Shown piece after piece: positions 1 through 11,900 of a stretch of 60,316 nt of DNA. The position numbers and the translations under genes were made by a program. This DNA is from Branchiostoma floridae (lineage: Eukaryota > Chordata > Leptocardii > Amphioxiformes > Branchiostomatidae): contig NC_049980.1 of the NCBI RefSeq assembly GCF_000003815.2, positions 5,407,606 to 5,467,921 on the forward strand. Direction: 5' to 3'. Positions within the stretch are counted from its first letter, which is position 1. The number at the start of each line of letters is the position of its first letter. The notes under the pieces were generated by a model, which had not been told where the DNA came from, did not search any database, and was given only the letters and a program-made list of their open reading frames with translations.

Positions 1-274
1 TGACCTAGCAAATGAAGCTGGTCTTGTAGTCACCAACACCTACTTCCAGAAAAAGCAGGGCAAACTTTGGACTTTTATATCCGACATGAGTGGTACCAAA
101 ACCCAAGTGGATTTCATTCTGGTAAATAAAAAATGGATTCACTCGGTAAAAAACTGCGAGGCATACAACACCTTCAGTAGCATTTGATCTGACCACAGGA
201 TTGTTACCGCTCAACTGAAACTCAGTCTGCGAGTAGAAAAACCATCCAATAGAAAACTCTATGACTGGAAAATT

Positions 275-1780
275 TTGGATGACGAAGGTATACAACACGA
301 ATATACTATTGAAGTAAAGAACAAATACCAAGCCTTGTGTGTAGAAGGGGAATCCGCAACTGAGGCGTATGATCACTTTGTGCAAGCAAATGAACTGGTA
401 GCCAAAGAACTCATACCATTAAGAAGGAAAACAAAGAAAAAATGCACTTCTAAGGATCCTAGGGTAACCAAAGCAAGGAAAGGTGTTCAATGTATGTTTA
501 CTAAATACCAAAAACGTCCTAAGAACAAAAACCACGAAAAGCTACAAAAAGCCAAATACAATCTGCAACAGGCATATGACCTTGTTACGGAAGAGGAACT
601 AGAATCCATGATTCAGCAGGTTGAAGAAGCTGATACAAGCAGTAGACATAGAGAGAGTTGGAGACTTATAAACAACATCACAGGACGAAAAACTGTAAAC
701 AAGTGTGTACTAAAAGGATCTAGTAAAGAAGACCGTCTAAAGAGGTGGAAAGAATACTCCTCCCAGTTGTTAGGAAGTGACCCAGAAATTGACGGATGTC
801 CAGATGAACCGATACCTCCTGTCATTCAAAATCTAGACATACGGACTGATCCATTCAGTAAGGAAGAGTATATTGCAGTCAAGGAAAGATTATCTCTTGG
901 AAAATCTCCTGGGCCCGACGGGATTCCGCCAGACGTTCTGAAACTGTGTGATTTTGATGACATTATACTAGATTTCTGTAACAGATTGTTCTTAGGGGAG
1001 AAACCAGAGCAGTGGTCTACGGGGAATCTTGTTCCAATACCAAAATCTGGTGACCTAAGAGAATATTCTAACTACAGAGGCATAATGCTCACCAGTATCG
1101 CAGCTAAAATCACTAACAAGATGATACTAAACCGCATCCAACCAATGATTGATAGGGTTCTGAGACCTAACCAAAATGGATTTCGCCCGGGGCGCTCTAC
1201 AACCTCGCACATACTAGCACTTCGGAGGCTGATCGAAGGGGTTTTGAACTACAACATGGAAGCAATTATTATATTCGTTGACTTTCGTAAAGCTTTCGAC
1301 AGCATACATAGAGGAAAAATGATGAATATTTTGAGAGCCTACGGCATTCCTAATGTATTGGTGGATGTTATAGACTTACTACATCAAAACACACGAGCGA
1401 GAGTACTTACCCCAGATGGTGAAACCGAACCTTTTGATATCACCGCAGGAGTGCTACAAGGTGACACTCTGGCACCCTACCTTTTCGCGATAGTTCTAGA
1501 TCATGTTATGCGCCAGACCATAGGTAACCAAGATGTAGAACTGGGCTTTGAGCTTGAGAGAAGAAAAAGCAAACGACATCCTCCTGTCGTCTTAAATGAC
1601 CTTGACTTCGCGGACGATATAGCCCTTTTAGCTGAAAAACTAGTACAGGCACAGCAACTACTATCCCGGCTGGAAAATGAAGCTGGAAAAGTTGGACTAC
1701 ACCTAAACGCTAAGAAAATTAACCAAAATGATGACCTTCAACCAGAAAACACCTGTCATCATTCGGTCCAAAAGTGGTGA
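275..1780 (+). pseudogene. LINE reverse transcriptase, N-terminal part (frameshifted)
   Basis: This frame carries the RT blocks in order: GKSPGPDGIP, PIPKSGDLREYSNYRGIML, NQNGFRPGRSTTSHIL, FVDFRKAFDSIHR, GVLQGDTLAPYLF and the catalytic DFADDIALLAE. The catalytic aspartates are present. About residue 480 the frame slips after LNAKK and the last 20 residues are out-of-frame. The ATG at 275 is internal to the element's ORF; similarity extends upstream into the endonuclease region. RT would copy the element's own RNA at the target site. Confidence 0.85.
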
Positions 1781-2372
1781 TATCATAGAAGTGGTCAGAA
1801 ACTTTAAATATCTTGGCTCAATGATGCAGAGTTCAGAAACAGACTTAGAAGTCAGGAAAGCTCTTGCCTGGAAAAGTTGTCACAAGCTAAACAAGATATG
1901 GAAATCCAATCTTCCACGCAGGATTAAAGTAAGGTTATTCATTGCCACCGTGGAATCTGTACTGTTACATGGCTCGGAAACGTGGACCTTAACCAAGTCA
2001 CTCGAGAAAAGGTTAAATGGCTGTTACACCCGCATGTTACGCATGTGCCTAAACGTTTCATGGCAACAAAAGCTCACGAATGAGCAACTGTACCAAGACA
2101 TACCATCAGTCACCAAGAAAATACAACAGCGCAGATTGAAACTGGCTGGGCATTGTGTTAGACACCCTGAAATCCCTGCACACCATCTTGTACTTTGGGA
2201 GCCTACTACTAAAGGAAAAAGAGGTAGGGGAAGACCCAGGGTGACCTACCTAGACAATCTACGTAGTGACACAAGTCTGCATGATACCAAAGAGCTACAA
2301 AGGGCCATGGAGGACCAAGTGCATTGGAGGAAGATCTCTGGATTGGTTCGAGCGGGAGCTCGAACTAAGTAA
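1728..2372 (+). pseudogene. LINE ORF2 C-terminal part, +1 frame
   Basis: This frame continues the RT/thumb region after the frameshift (FKYLGSMMQSS, SVLLHGSETWTLTKSLEKRL) and ends with the conserved LAGHCVRHPE and GKRGRGRPRVTY blocks of LINE C-termini. The TAA stop is contributed by the TAAG tail repeat. Its real upstream part is the preceding frame, so the ATG at 1728 is not a true start. Confidence 0.8.
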
Positions 2373-2779
2373 GTAAGTAAGTAAGTATATAGTTTAGAGA
2401 CTTGTCTATCAAATGATTATGATCATTGTTTTGCAGGGGACACTTAGTAACATAAGGTGAGGTGAGAGAAAAGAAAAAAAAAATGGACAATTCAGCCGTC
2501 ACCCGTGGTGTGTGTATCAATTTTCTCTGTCTAAAGTTAGATATCCTCTTCTTTCTAATCGAAATACGAACTTCACGGGAATCCTCATTCGTACATTTTG
2601 ACAATGTCTTCGAAGATTTCATGGCATGGAGAACTAGACCCACGCAGCTCACCCGTGTTTTCCTCTCAATACTTACCTACTGATGACGTAGGTTGGGAAG
2701 TAATGATCATAATATTTTTTTTAATTGTAGATCATAACTTTTGTAAACTGTATTTACTACACATAATTCTTATATGTAC

Positions 2780-2956
2780 CTGTGCAAGTCGGAACAGATG
2801 CATTCCATGTTCCGTCAGCTTGGCAGGTATCACTAGAGGCACCGTTCAGCTGGTAGCCCTGGCTGCAAGTAAACTGGACGTCGTCTTGGTACGATGCATC
2901 GCCGGGTGGATTCACTGCTCCGTTCGTTGGAGCCGTCCGAGCCGGGCACGTTACAG
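2780..2956 (-). CDS. Gene A CCP25 exon
   Basis: Last gene A exon in the window: 59 codons, four cysteines, VTCPARTAPTNGAVNPPGDA at the start and WNASVPTC at the end; AG acceptor, GTACAT donor. The next exon must lie beyond the LINE that fills 1-2390. Confidence 0.9.
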
Positions 2957-5900
2957 CTGAGGTAACAAGAATGTCAATAAAGTTGATGGTTACAGAGCTA
3001 CAAAGCACAGAATAATGTAATGATGATGATTGTGTCCTGTATTCTGCATGTAGCTCAACCCAGAATGTCTACTGTTTTGCTTTCTCTGCTTTCAGACAGA
3101 GGGGGGTAATTTGGCCCTGCACTTACGTACATTGTTAGTAACTAATAACACATAAATAAAAAGGACAGACATGTAGAAGGTAAAGGCTGCATAATGCCGT
3201 AGGAAAACATGGGCAGTGGATTACTACATGCACCGAGCCAATCCCATTCTTTCCAGAGCCTTCTAAACCCCAAACATGTAGTATACAGTCAAATCTGCCC
3301 AAATCAACTCTACACAAGGTACGTTAGGCACCGCTCTCTAGTGATAGCTTGTTCGTTGAGTTTCTTCTTTGGACGTTTTGACTGTACTAAGATTCTATGA
3401 TTGCTTGTTGAGTAACTGTGTTTGTTAATGCTATCTTAAAAATGTTGAAATTATCATACGTTGACATGTTGGAACGTTATCACTCCATGTTAGATCAGCC
3501 TGGCACGTTGCACTGGAGGCGCCGACTAGTTGGTAGCCTGAGTTGCAGGTGAAGGTGACGGTGGTTTGGAAGGAGTTCACTCCGATATTATTCCGTTGTC
3601 CATTGGCAGGGGCCGCCAGGCTCGGACATTGTCCAACTAGAATCGTGGAATATAATTATCGAAAAATAAATGCGTCTGATGATCGATAAGCAATGCAGAG
3701 AAGCGTTTCCAAACATTGGGGAACGAAAAGGGGGACTTTTGAATCTGGCATCGTTAAACCCCCGTCATAAATCAAGAAACTCCAAATGGGCATTTTGTCC
3801 TGGTGATTACTAGTATACTAGGGCCTCGGGTCAATTTTAGCCGCTCGTTGGTAGGGATTCAAACCTCCATATCAGCTGTGCACCAAAGCCAGGAAATACA
3901 AAATCTTAAACTTTCCAGAACTAAAACCGAGCCCCTTTCAAATTTTTGTCCGGGCAGAATGATGTTTTTGCGAAAAAAACGGTCGACACTCTGATAACTT
4001 TGAAATTTGTCGAGCTCCAGCCGATCTAAAATTCTGTTGACGTTCCCTTTAATTGTAACGCAGGCTTTTCTTATAATAGATTCTTGACACAAAGATCTTC
4101 TCATCACAAGCATTCTTTTCGTCGTGAGTAGTTTTATTTTCATATTCCTATTCTAGACCTTACACAATTTTCGAATAGATCAATATCAATGCATCTTACG
4201 TCTACAGGTTGGAGAAGGGTTGCTCCACGTTCCGTCAGCTCGACAAGTCAATCTTGCGGTGCCGTCCAGTCCGTAGCCCGGATCACAGCTGAAGGTGACC
4301 TGGTCCTGGTAAAAGTTCGGTCCAGTGGAAGACACCGCTCCGTTAGATGGAGCCGACATCGATGGACATTGTACAGCTGAAATAAAGGAGGGATCACGTG
4401 AAAAACATGTGCTATGATTTTCGTTGCCAACAAGGAAGGGCCCTAAAATATGCTCTACAATGCTACGTCCTTTCTATGGTGCATCGGACGGAGCCCACCT
4501 CTGTTTCTTTAGCTTCACTGCGTTTTGCAATAACTATGACAGGAGGCGACTCCAAATGTAGTCTGTGTGCTCAACTCCAATAAGCATTTGTTCCAAATTG
4601 CTAAATGCTACGCAGAGAAAGCAGCATTGCACCATATTCTAAGTCTTTGGTTTGACTTGGCCTGGGAACTTACGACCTACCGACTGCAAGACAAACACTC
4701 ATACATGTACGCAGCATAACATAGTTCATCATCGGTCGACGTGATCAAATGTAAACATGTTCGCACATGTTCGCACACGACGGGGTGATACCGCCCCTTT
4801 CGGGGTAACATACCCTTTCGCTGGCTAATTACAAGACGGGGATGCGCCAGGTCTCCCGTCCGGGTGAATGATGTAAATCACCGTGTGGCTGATACGGTAT
4901 GGAGGTTCGCCAGGCCTCCAACCGGGTGATTTGAAGTGAATCACCAACTCCGGACAGAAGGGTTTTGCTCCAACCACACCGCACCACATAACATAGTTAA
5001 AGTATTTTATATATAGTATTTTCTCCCAGTATGTACCTGAACATGTTCGGACAGGATTGCTCCACGTGCGGTCTGCCTGGCAGGTAGTGCTAGGAGGACC
5101 CTCAAGTTCGTACCCCAGGTTACAAATGAACTCCACCACGTCCTGGTATGATGTGGCGCCCGATGGTCGCAATACTCCGTTTGTCAGAGCCCCCAATTGT
5201 GGGCACTGTACGCCTGAAGGGGTGGTATATGAACAACTGTTACTTGAATGATTGACTTAAATGATGGATATTCTAAAGATAACATTTTATTTAATAAGAA
5301 TATAGCAGTAATGGTGAAAGATACGTTGTTAGAACTGAAATTAGCGATTTTCGTCAAAAATAGCCAACAAACGGCTGCCGTGGCAACACGAAAATGGGAA
5401 TTTTTTTAATCTTTGTGAAATCGTTACCAACTAATTTTTGAAAAACTCACAAATTTGGTGGCTCTATAATAAGCCTTTCTGGCGTTAGGCGACATGAACG
5501 TTGTCGCGGGCTTAACCCTCCGTCTGAGTAGGGACCCCCAATCAAACATGAAATACGATGAATATATTACGGGGTTATGACTTCTTAGAACTCTTGTTTA
5601 GAGGTATTTTCTTACGTTGGCATGATGGAACAGCATTACTCCATGTTAAATCAACCTGGCATGTCGTCGTGGAGGCTCCGTTCAGCACGTACCCCGTGTT
5701 ACAGGTGAACGTGACCGTGTCCTGGTATGACGTCATTCCCGGAGGAGACAGCATTCCGTTTGTTGGGGCCGTCAACGTCGGACACTGTCCGGCTGAAATC
5801 ATTGCATAAAGGTCAGTGAACGTCTTGACAGAATTCAAAATGTGAAAAGGAGCGTTCTTTACTTTCAATACCTCCGATTGTATGGGCATGGATCGAGCTT

Positions 5901-8900
5901 TGGTAAAATCTCGACTGTGTACAATCAATTTTAAACGAATCTTACGTTGGCATGTTGGAGTAGGATCGCTCCACTGTCCGTCAGCTTGGCACCTCAGGGT
6001 AGCTGCCCCGTTTAGCCCGTACCCCGTGTTACAACTGAAGGTAACCGCGTCCTGGTAGGAGTTCATTCCGGCAGGAGTCAGACCTCCGTTAGTTGGGGCC
6101 GTCAGCGGCGGACATTGCACACCTGAAATTACAAAACAATGTTGGAAAACTACATTTTTGGATCTCTGGAATATTGTGCCACAACAACATGAAAGATTTG
6201 CTTGTGATGATCGAGCACTACAGATGCAAAGTGATTACAGAGAGGCCTAGTGTGCTAGCAGTTCAACGGTGTACTAGGTCGACATGTTGTTGGATAGAAT
6301 TATTACACCGAGGTCCACCTGCTTGACACGTCACATCACGTGTATATCAATAACGTATTGACTTTTTTCCATACGCAGTGGTACACACATTTAGCACCCT
6401 TTACGCATCTCAAGCGTTTTGTTTCAATTTTGGTACGCAGGCATACGCACAGTGCGGCCAGTACGAGTACCTAAAACTGACACAAAACGATATGAGATAC
6501 GTATGAGGTGTGAATTGTGCGTACGACTGCGTATGAAAAAAAAAATGTACAAACGTACATCATACGGAATTTATATACACGCTAGTGTGACTGCACCCTA
6601 ACATTCAAAATACAATACATTTTGATAATAGGTTATCCGGCTAGAGGCAAGCCAAGTTCTTCTAAGGTTTGTATGGTTAGAATATCTGTACCGGAAGGTT
6701 GATCTTATATGATGGAAGAGAGTGAATACTGAAAAGGAGGTCAACGTACGGTTGCATGTCGGTACATTTGCACTCCAGTCCCCATTGAGAAGACAGGTAA
6801 GGCTGGTCTGGCCGGTAGGGTTGTACCCCTGGTTACAGGTGACGGTAACCACGTTCCCAGGGGAGGTCTGTCCAGCAGGATTCAGGATGCCGTTACTCGG
6901 TGACGTCAGGGCAGGGCATCGTATAGCTGAAAATAGATTATACATATTACTCTCATGTAATAATCTACAGTTCTAAGGAGGTGTGACATACCTACCGTGT
7001 CAACCATTCATATTTTTTGCATTATCAACCGCCCCACTATATCCGGTAGACCCTTTCAGTCAAAGCTCATTAGCAATCTGTACAACAAGCACATTCAAAG
7101 TCGTTTTTGCTTTTTAAGTTATCCCTTATTTGTATCTATACAAGGCCTACTTTACTGTTTGTATGTTAGGTAGAAACATTAGCTCATTCCATTGTATGTA
7201 TTTTTAGTCTAGCACTTATGTTACAAATGATAAACCGGTTCGTTATCATCATCATTATTGTAATCATCATCAACCTAAACTGAAATTTTATTTCATTTAA
7301 GATGGAAGGAAAAATATTAAAGGAAAATAATACTATGTTAAACAGTAAAGATAATGTGTTGGTAATATTGTGGGCTACAAGTTTGAGCAGGGCACATAAG
7401 AAAACAGAGGCAACTTAGGTACTCACCGTTACAAACCGACTGTCTTATAGCTGCGGCGCGGCCATCATCTGGAAGGAGGTTGCGGCTTGTTAGCCTGAAC
7501 ACCCTGTTCGGATCACCCGCAATGGCCTGCAGAGTAGCTTGACTGATGTCCGCCTCCATGCCCACCCCCACTGCGAATATGGTAACGCCCAACTGACGTA
7601 ATGACTGCGCTGGAGCGCTGACGTCATCTCCCGAGTTACCGTCAGTCAATACGACCAACATGTCGAAGGTAGTGTTCCGTCGGCCATTCACTTCGAGAAA
7701 GGAATTGTTACGCACGTGGTCTAGACCACGCCCAGTAAAGGTATCACCGCTTTCATACGGAATGTTACGGATCGCAGTTAAGGCATCAATCCTAGTGTAA
7801 TTTTCATTGAGCCTAATTCGAGTGTCCTGTGCGGTTTCGTTGCTGTACGTGACGACGCCGACCCTTGTGTCGCTTTGTCCGAGTGTAAAATAGTTTGCTA
7901 CATTCTGGACAAATGTCTTTGCATCCTCGAAACCGTTTGCCCCGAAACTCTCCGAGCTGTCCACGAGGAAGACCAGGTCTACAGCATAAGGACATGTGCT
8001 GGCTGTAAGAAAAGAAGATAAGAAATGTTTTACATAATAGTTGATAGAATTGTAGCATTATTAGCATGTGCACGTAATTATTTTAAGACTGACAACAGGC
8101 TACAGTCAATATGAATTTCGAAGCCCCTCTCGAACATTACGACCTTTCCCCGACCGCTCCGAACAATCACGCCGCGACCACTGCTGACTCACTTCCAACC
8201 CCCAGCTAACCACTGTCCCCAACCATTTGCAACTCATTCAGGGCCTCCCGTCCACTTCCGAATGTTTCAAACACTTTGAAACAGTCGCCAGGCATAGAAG
8301 ACTAGTAGCCAACCGCGTCAATCAACTGAAAACTACAGGCAAACTTACTCTAAACAGACTCCCAACCATGGTCGGGTGACGGTTGGCAGTAGTTGGGAGA
8401 CCATGGTTGGTTTTGTGTAAGATTCAATTTGATCACGCTTTCTATAAGTAATGTACGCATGTACCTACGCCGTGGATTATGATTGATAAAGAGTCAAAAG
8501 TGTTCATAATGACTGTACTAGATGAAAGGTGAGTTAAAATTTAGCAAATATCTATTTTGCAAGTAAAAGTTGTTTTGAGACATATACAAGCACACCGGTG
8601 CCAAAATCTACGACAGACCACACCTTTCTAACTAGTCCTCGTGATAGTAGTACGTTCGCGTGGGTATTGTTGTGATAGCGATAAATTTTTCTTCTCCAGA
8701 ATTTCTATGAAGCATTTGCTCTGGTAAATAGCTTAGTTTGATATCAAACATCGAAAAACTCACGTAGTGGAGGTGGGATCGTAAATCGGCAGGTTGGAAC
8801 CGAATCATTCCACATTCCATTAGCTTGGCAAGCCAGTACTTCCGCTCCGACTAGCCTGTACCCTTGGTCACAGGTAAACGTCACCTCGGCCGGGTAGGAG

Positions 8901-11900
8901 TTCGCTCCCGTAGGACTCAGACGACCGTTAGTTGGGGCCGTCAACGCCGGGCACTGTACACCTGAAATAATGAGAAATCAACAAACAGGTTGAGAACTTT
9001 CCTGGCATACTTGAAGTATTGTGAAATTTAGACTTATAGTAGAGTAAGTTGTGTCATTTGGACTTGTAGTTGAGCCTGTTGCGCCATTCGATTTGTAGTA
9101 CAGCATGTTGTGCCATTTGGACTTGTACGTAAGCCTGTTGTGCCAGTTGGACTTGTAGTTGAGCCTGTTGTGCCATTTGGGCTTATAGCCGAGTCTGTTG
9201 TGCCATTTGGACTTGTAGTTGTGCCTGTTGTGCCATTTGGACTTGTAACTGAGCCTGTTGTGCCTTTTGTAGTAAGTCTTGTAGTTGAGCCTGCTATTTC
9301 TTTCGGACTTTTAGTTGAGCCTGTTATGTCATTCGGACTTGTAATTGAGCCTGTTAAACTCCAGTCGACTCTAACCTTACACTACGCTGTTGATTGCTTT
9401 CATCGTGTGATAAGTCNNNNNNNNNNNNNNNNNNNNNNNNNNNNNNNNNNNNNNNNNNNNNNNNNNNNNNNNNNNNNNNNNNNNNNNNNNNNNNNNNNNN
9501 NNNNNNNNNNNNNNNNATGACCGTCTTTCTCCTGTCTAGGGACGATTCTGACTGGATATGTTACAGAAATAGACGAAGTTTGCCTGAAACATTGACAGCA
9601 GTCCATCAAAAACAGAACCAGTCCAAATTGCCTGGGGTAGTCACCGAAAATCTATACCTTTAAGTTTAGGACAATAGACAGAAAATGATAGGACATTCCT
9701 ATAGATATATTTATTTGGCATCTAGTGTATTATATGCACAACGTTCATTTTAATAACAAAATGCTGCATTGATCAAGCTAACTTACCTGTACATGTTGGG
9801 ACAGAACCACTCCAAGTTCCATCAGCTCGGCACGTCAAACTAGCGACTCCGTTTCGTTGGTATCCCGAGTTACAGGTGAACGTTATCTGGTCCTGGTAGA
9901 AGTTTGAACCGGTTGAGGGTGTCCGCGCTCCGTTAGTTGGGGCCGTCAACACCGGGCATGGTCTTCCTAAAAAAATTGAAATATAGCTCTCGTCGAAGAC
10001 ATTTTAGTTATCTGATAATGCATGAAATGACATTCCTTGTTTCTAGCGAACGACTTTGCGGCACTTAAGATCGGCTATTTGCGAAACGTCTTTAGGGTTG
10101 TTTTGGAGAAAGGACACATTTTAGTGTTCTCTTCATATTGTAAGTTTATGAATTTCTTTTAGATTGGTACCATTGCCATTTTAGTTCTGTTGCAATAGAC
10201 ATGAGTCATAGTTCAGTTTGACGGAAATTGCAGGCATTGATCAAATTAAAAGTCGACTTACGTGTGCATGTTGGAACAGCATTGCTCCATGTTCCGTCAG
10301 CTCGGCACGTCGTGCTAGGATCGCCGTTCAGTACGTATCCAGTGTTACAGGTGAACGTGACCTGGGTCGGGTAGGCGTACGGTCCGAGAATACTCACCGC
10401 CCCGTTAGTTGGGGCAGTGAATCCCGGGCATGGTCTTGCTGCATGATAAAAGATCAATTGATATCTATAAAAACAATGTACGTAATGGAGATGCACAAAT
10501 CAATGCTTGTTAATTGACGCCTGTTTACCAAGTCATACGTTTTGTCTTTGTGTGACAGAGTCACTGCAATAGTTTTAGGCATGCCCAATGCTAACTGCGC
10601 ATGACTAGAGAGGAGGGGGTCAGGAGACGGAGAGGTTGGCAATGTGGGGTCCTGCTTTGTAGTTTTAGAGCTTGAAATCGTGGATTAAAAGAGTAACATC
10701 AGAACAACATCGTCGGTCTATCTTGTGACACTTTGATAGTCTCTTCATCATCTGGTGAGTGCATTGTAAGCTACAAATATGTCGAAATAATAACACATGT
10801 CAACTTTCAAGTTCTCTTACGCGTGCATGTTGGAACAGGAGCGCTCCATGTTCCCCCAGCTTGGCACGTCACAGTAGTCGCACCGTTCAGGACGTATCCC
10901 GAGTTACAGGTGAACGATACAGTCTGCTGGAAGGCGGTCGCTCCGGTAGGGGGCGTCCTCACTCCGTTAGCTGGCGCCAACAACGCAGGGCATTGTCCGA
11001 CTGAAATGAAAATAGGTTTTGTGTCACACATTTAAAGCACCTTTGTTTTCAAGATATGTAAAGTGACGCCCATTAGTTTACGTCTCAATTGCAAAAATTC
11101 CATTTGTTATCAAAGCCCCTGTATAGTTCAAGACCATTGACGACCATGTTTCTTGATAGTCGTAAACAAGCAAGGTTATCTGTGATAATTTTCAGCGAGA
11201 CTGTCAGTGTTACTTATAGTCAGCAAGATTTCTAGTCTTTAAAAGTCTTCTTTTAGTGGGTTTGCATGGCGTAACGACAGAGTAACCAAGTAATCCCGGG
11301 TTCGAATCCTGACTTTCATCTACCTTGTGCCCTTAGGAAAGGAACTTCACACGACTTTCCGCTCTCCACCAGGTGTAAAAATGGTTTGAAGCTAGATATG
11401 TGAAAGGCATTCCCTCACAAATACCGTGCATGGAAGGCCTCAAAAAGTCGATGGGACTACCTTTACCTTCTATCTATTCGTTGTATGTGGAACTTTGAAA
11501 ATAAGCTACTAAACTTCAGTGCAGTGCCATATTGTCCTTGTCTGTCTGAAAGCAAGTACCAAACAAAGTCTGCCCCAACCTACTATGAATTTTGACAAAA
11601 CTGTGTTCCCTTTGAATGAGATCAGAGAAGCGAAATGAAACTCGAATAGGTCGAATTCCAAGCTACTACCAACCCAACTCGGACCATTGTTCTAAGCAAA
11701 GTCATAGGAAGGTCCTGAATACGTTAAGGGCTTAATTTATAAGGACCGTTGTTTCTCTTTTGTTCAAAGTCATCTTACTTGTGCATGTTGGAACAGGGTT
11801 ACTCCATGTTCCGTCAGCTTGGCATGTCAAAAGAGAGACTCCGTTCAGTTGGTATCCCGAGTCACAGGTGAACGTGATCGTGTTCTGGTAGAAGTTTGAT

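Larger units (their letters stand above)
1..2388 (+). mobile_element. RTE-like non-LTR retrotransposon (LINE), 5' end outside window
   Basis: The 3' part of a LINE lies antisense to gene A. The frame from position 2 reads the end of an apurinic endonuclease domain (VDFILVNKKW, then SDHRIV) but has an in-frame TGA at 185-187. Reverse transcriptase follows, then the C-terminal region, and the coding frame ends at a TAA inside a short (TAAG)n run at 2368-2386, a microsatellite tail typical of several LINE clades. The element is inactive because of the stop and a frameshift near 1715-1730. Clade assignment (RTE-like) rests on general resemblance only. Confidence 0.85.

Noticed and set aside
7427-8961. 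A separate third gene starting at the second VWA
   Set aside because: CCP18 splices in phase into this VWA exon and no signal-peptide exon is seen between them.
9110-9520. Frame encoding VVPFGLVVEP decapeptide repeats
   Set aside because: A 30-bp minisatellite in an intron that runs into an N gap; not a protein-coding gene.
11257-11330. A tRNA gene
   Set aside because: Box-B-like sequence is present but no cloverleaf can be drawn and the downstream body is shared with another copy, so a SINE fits better.
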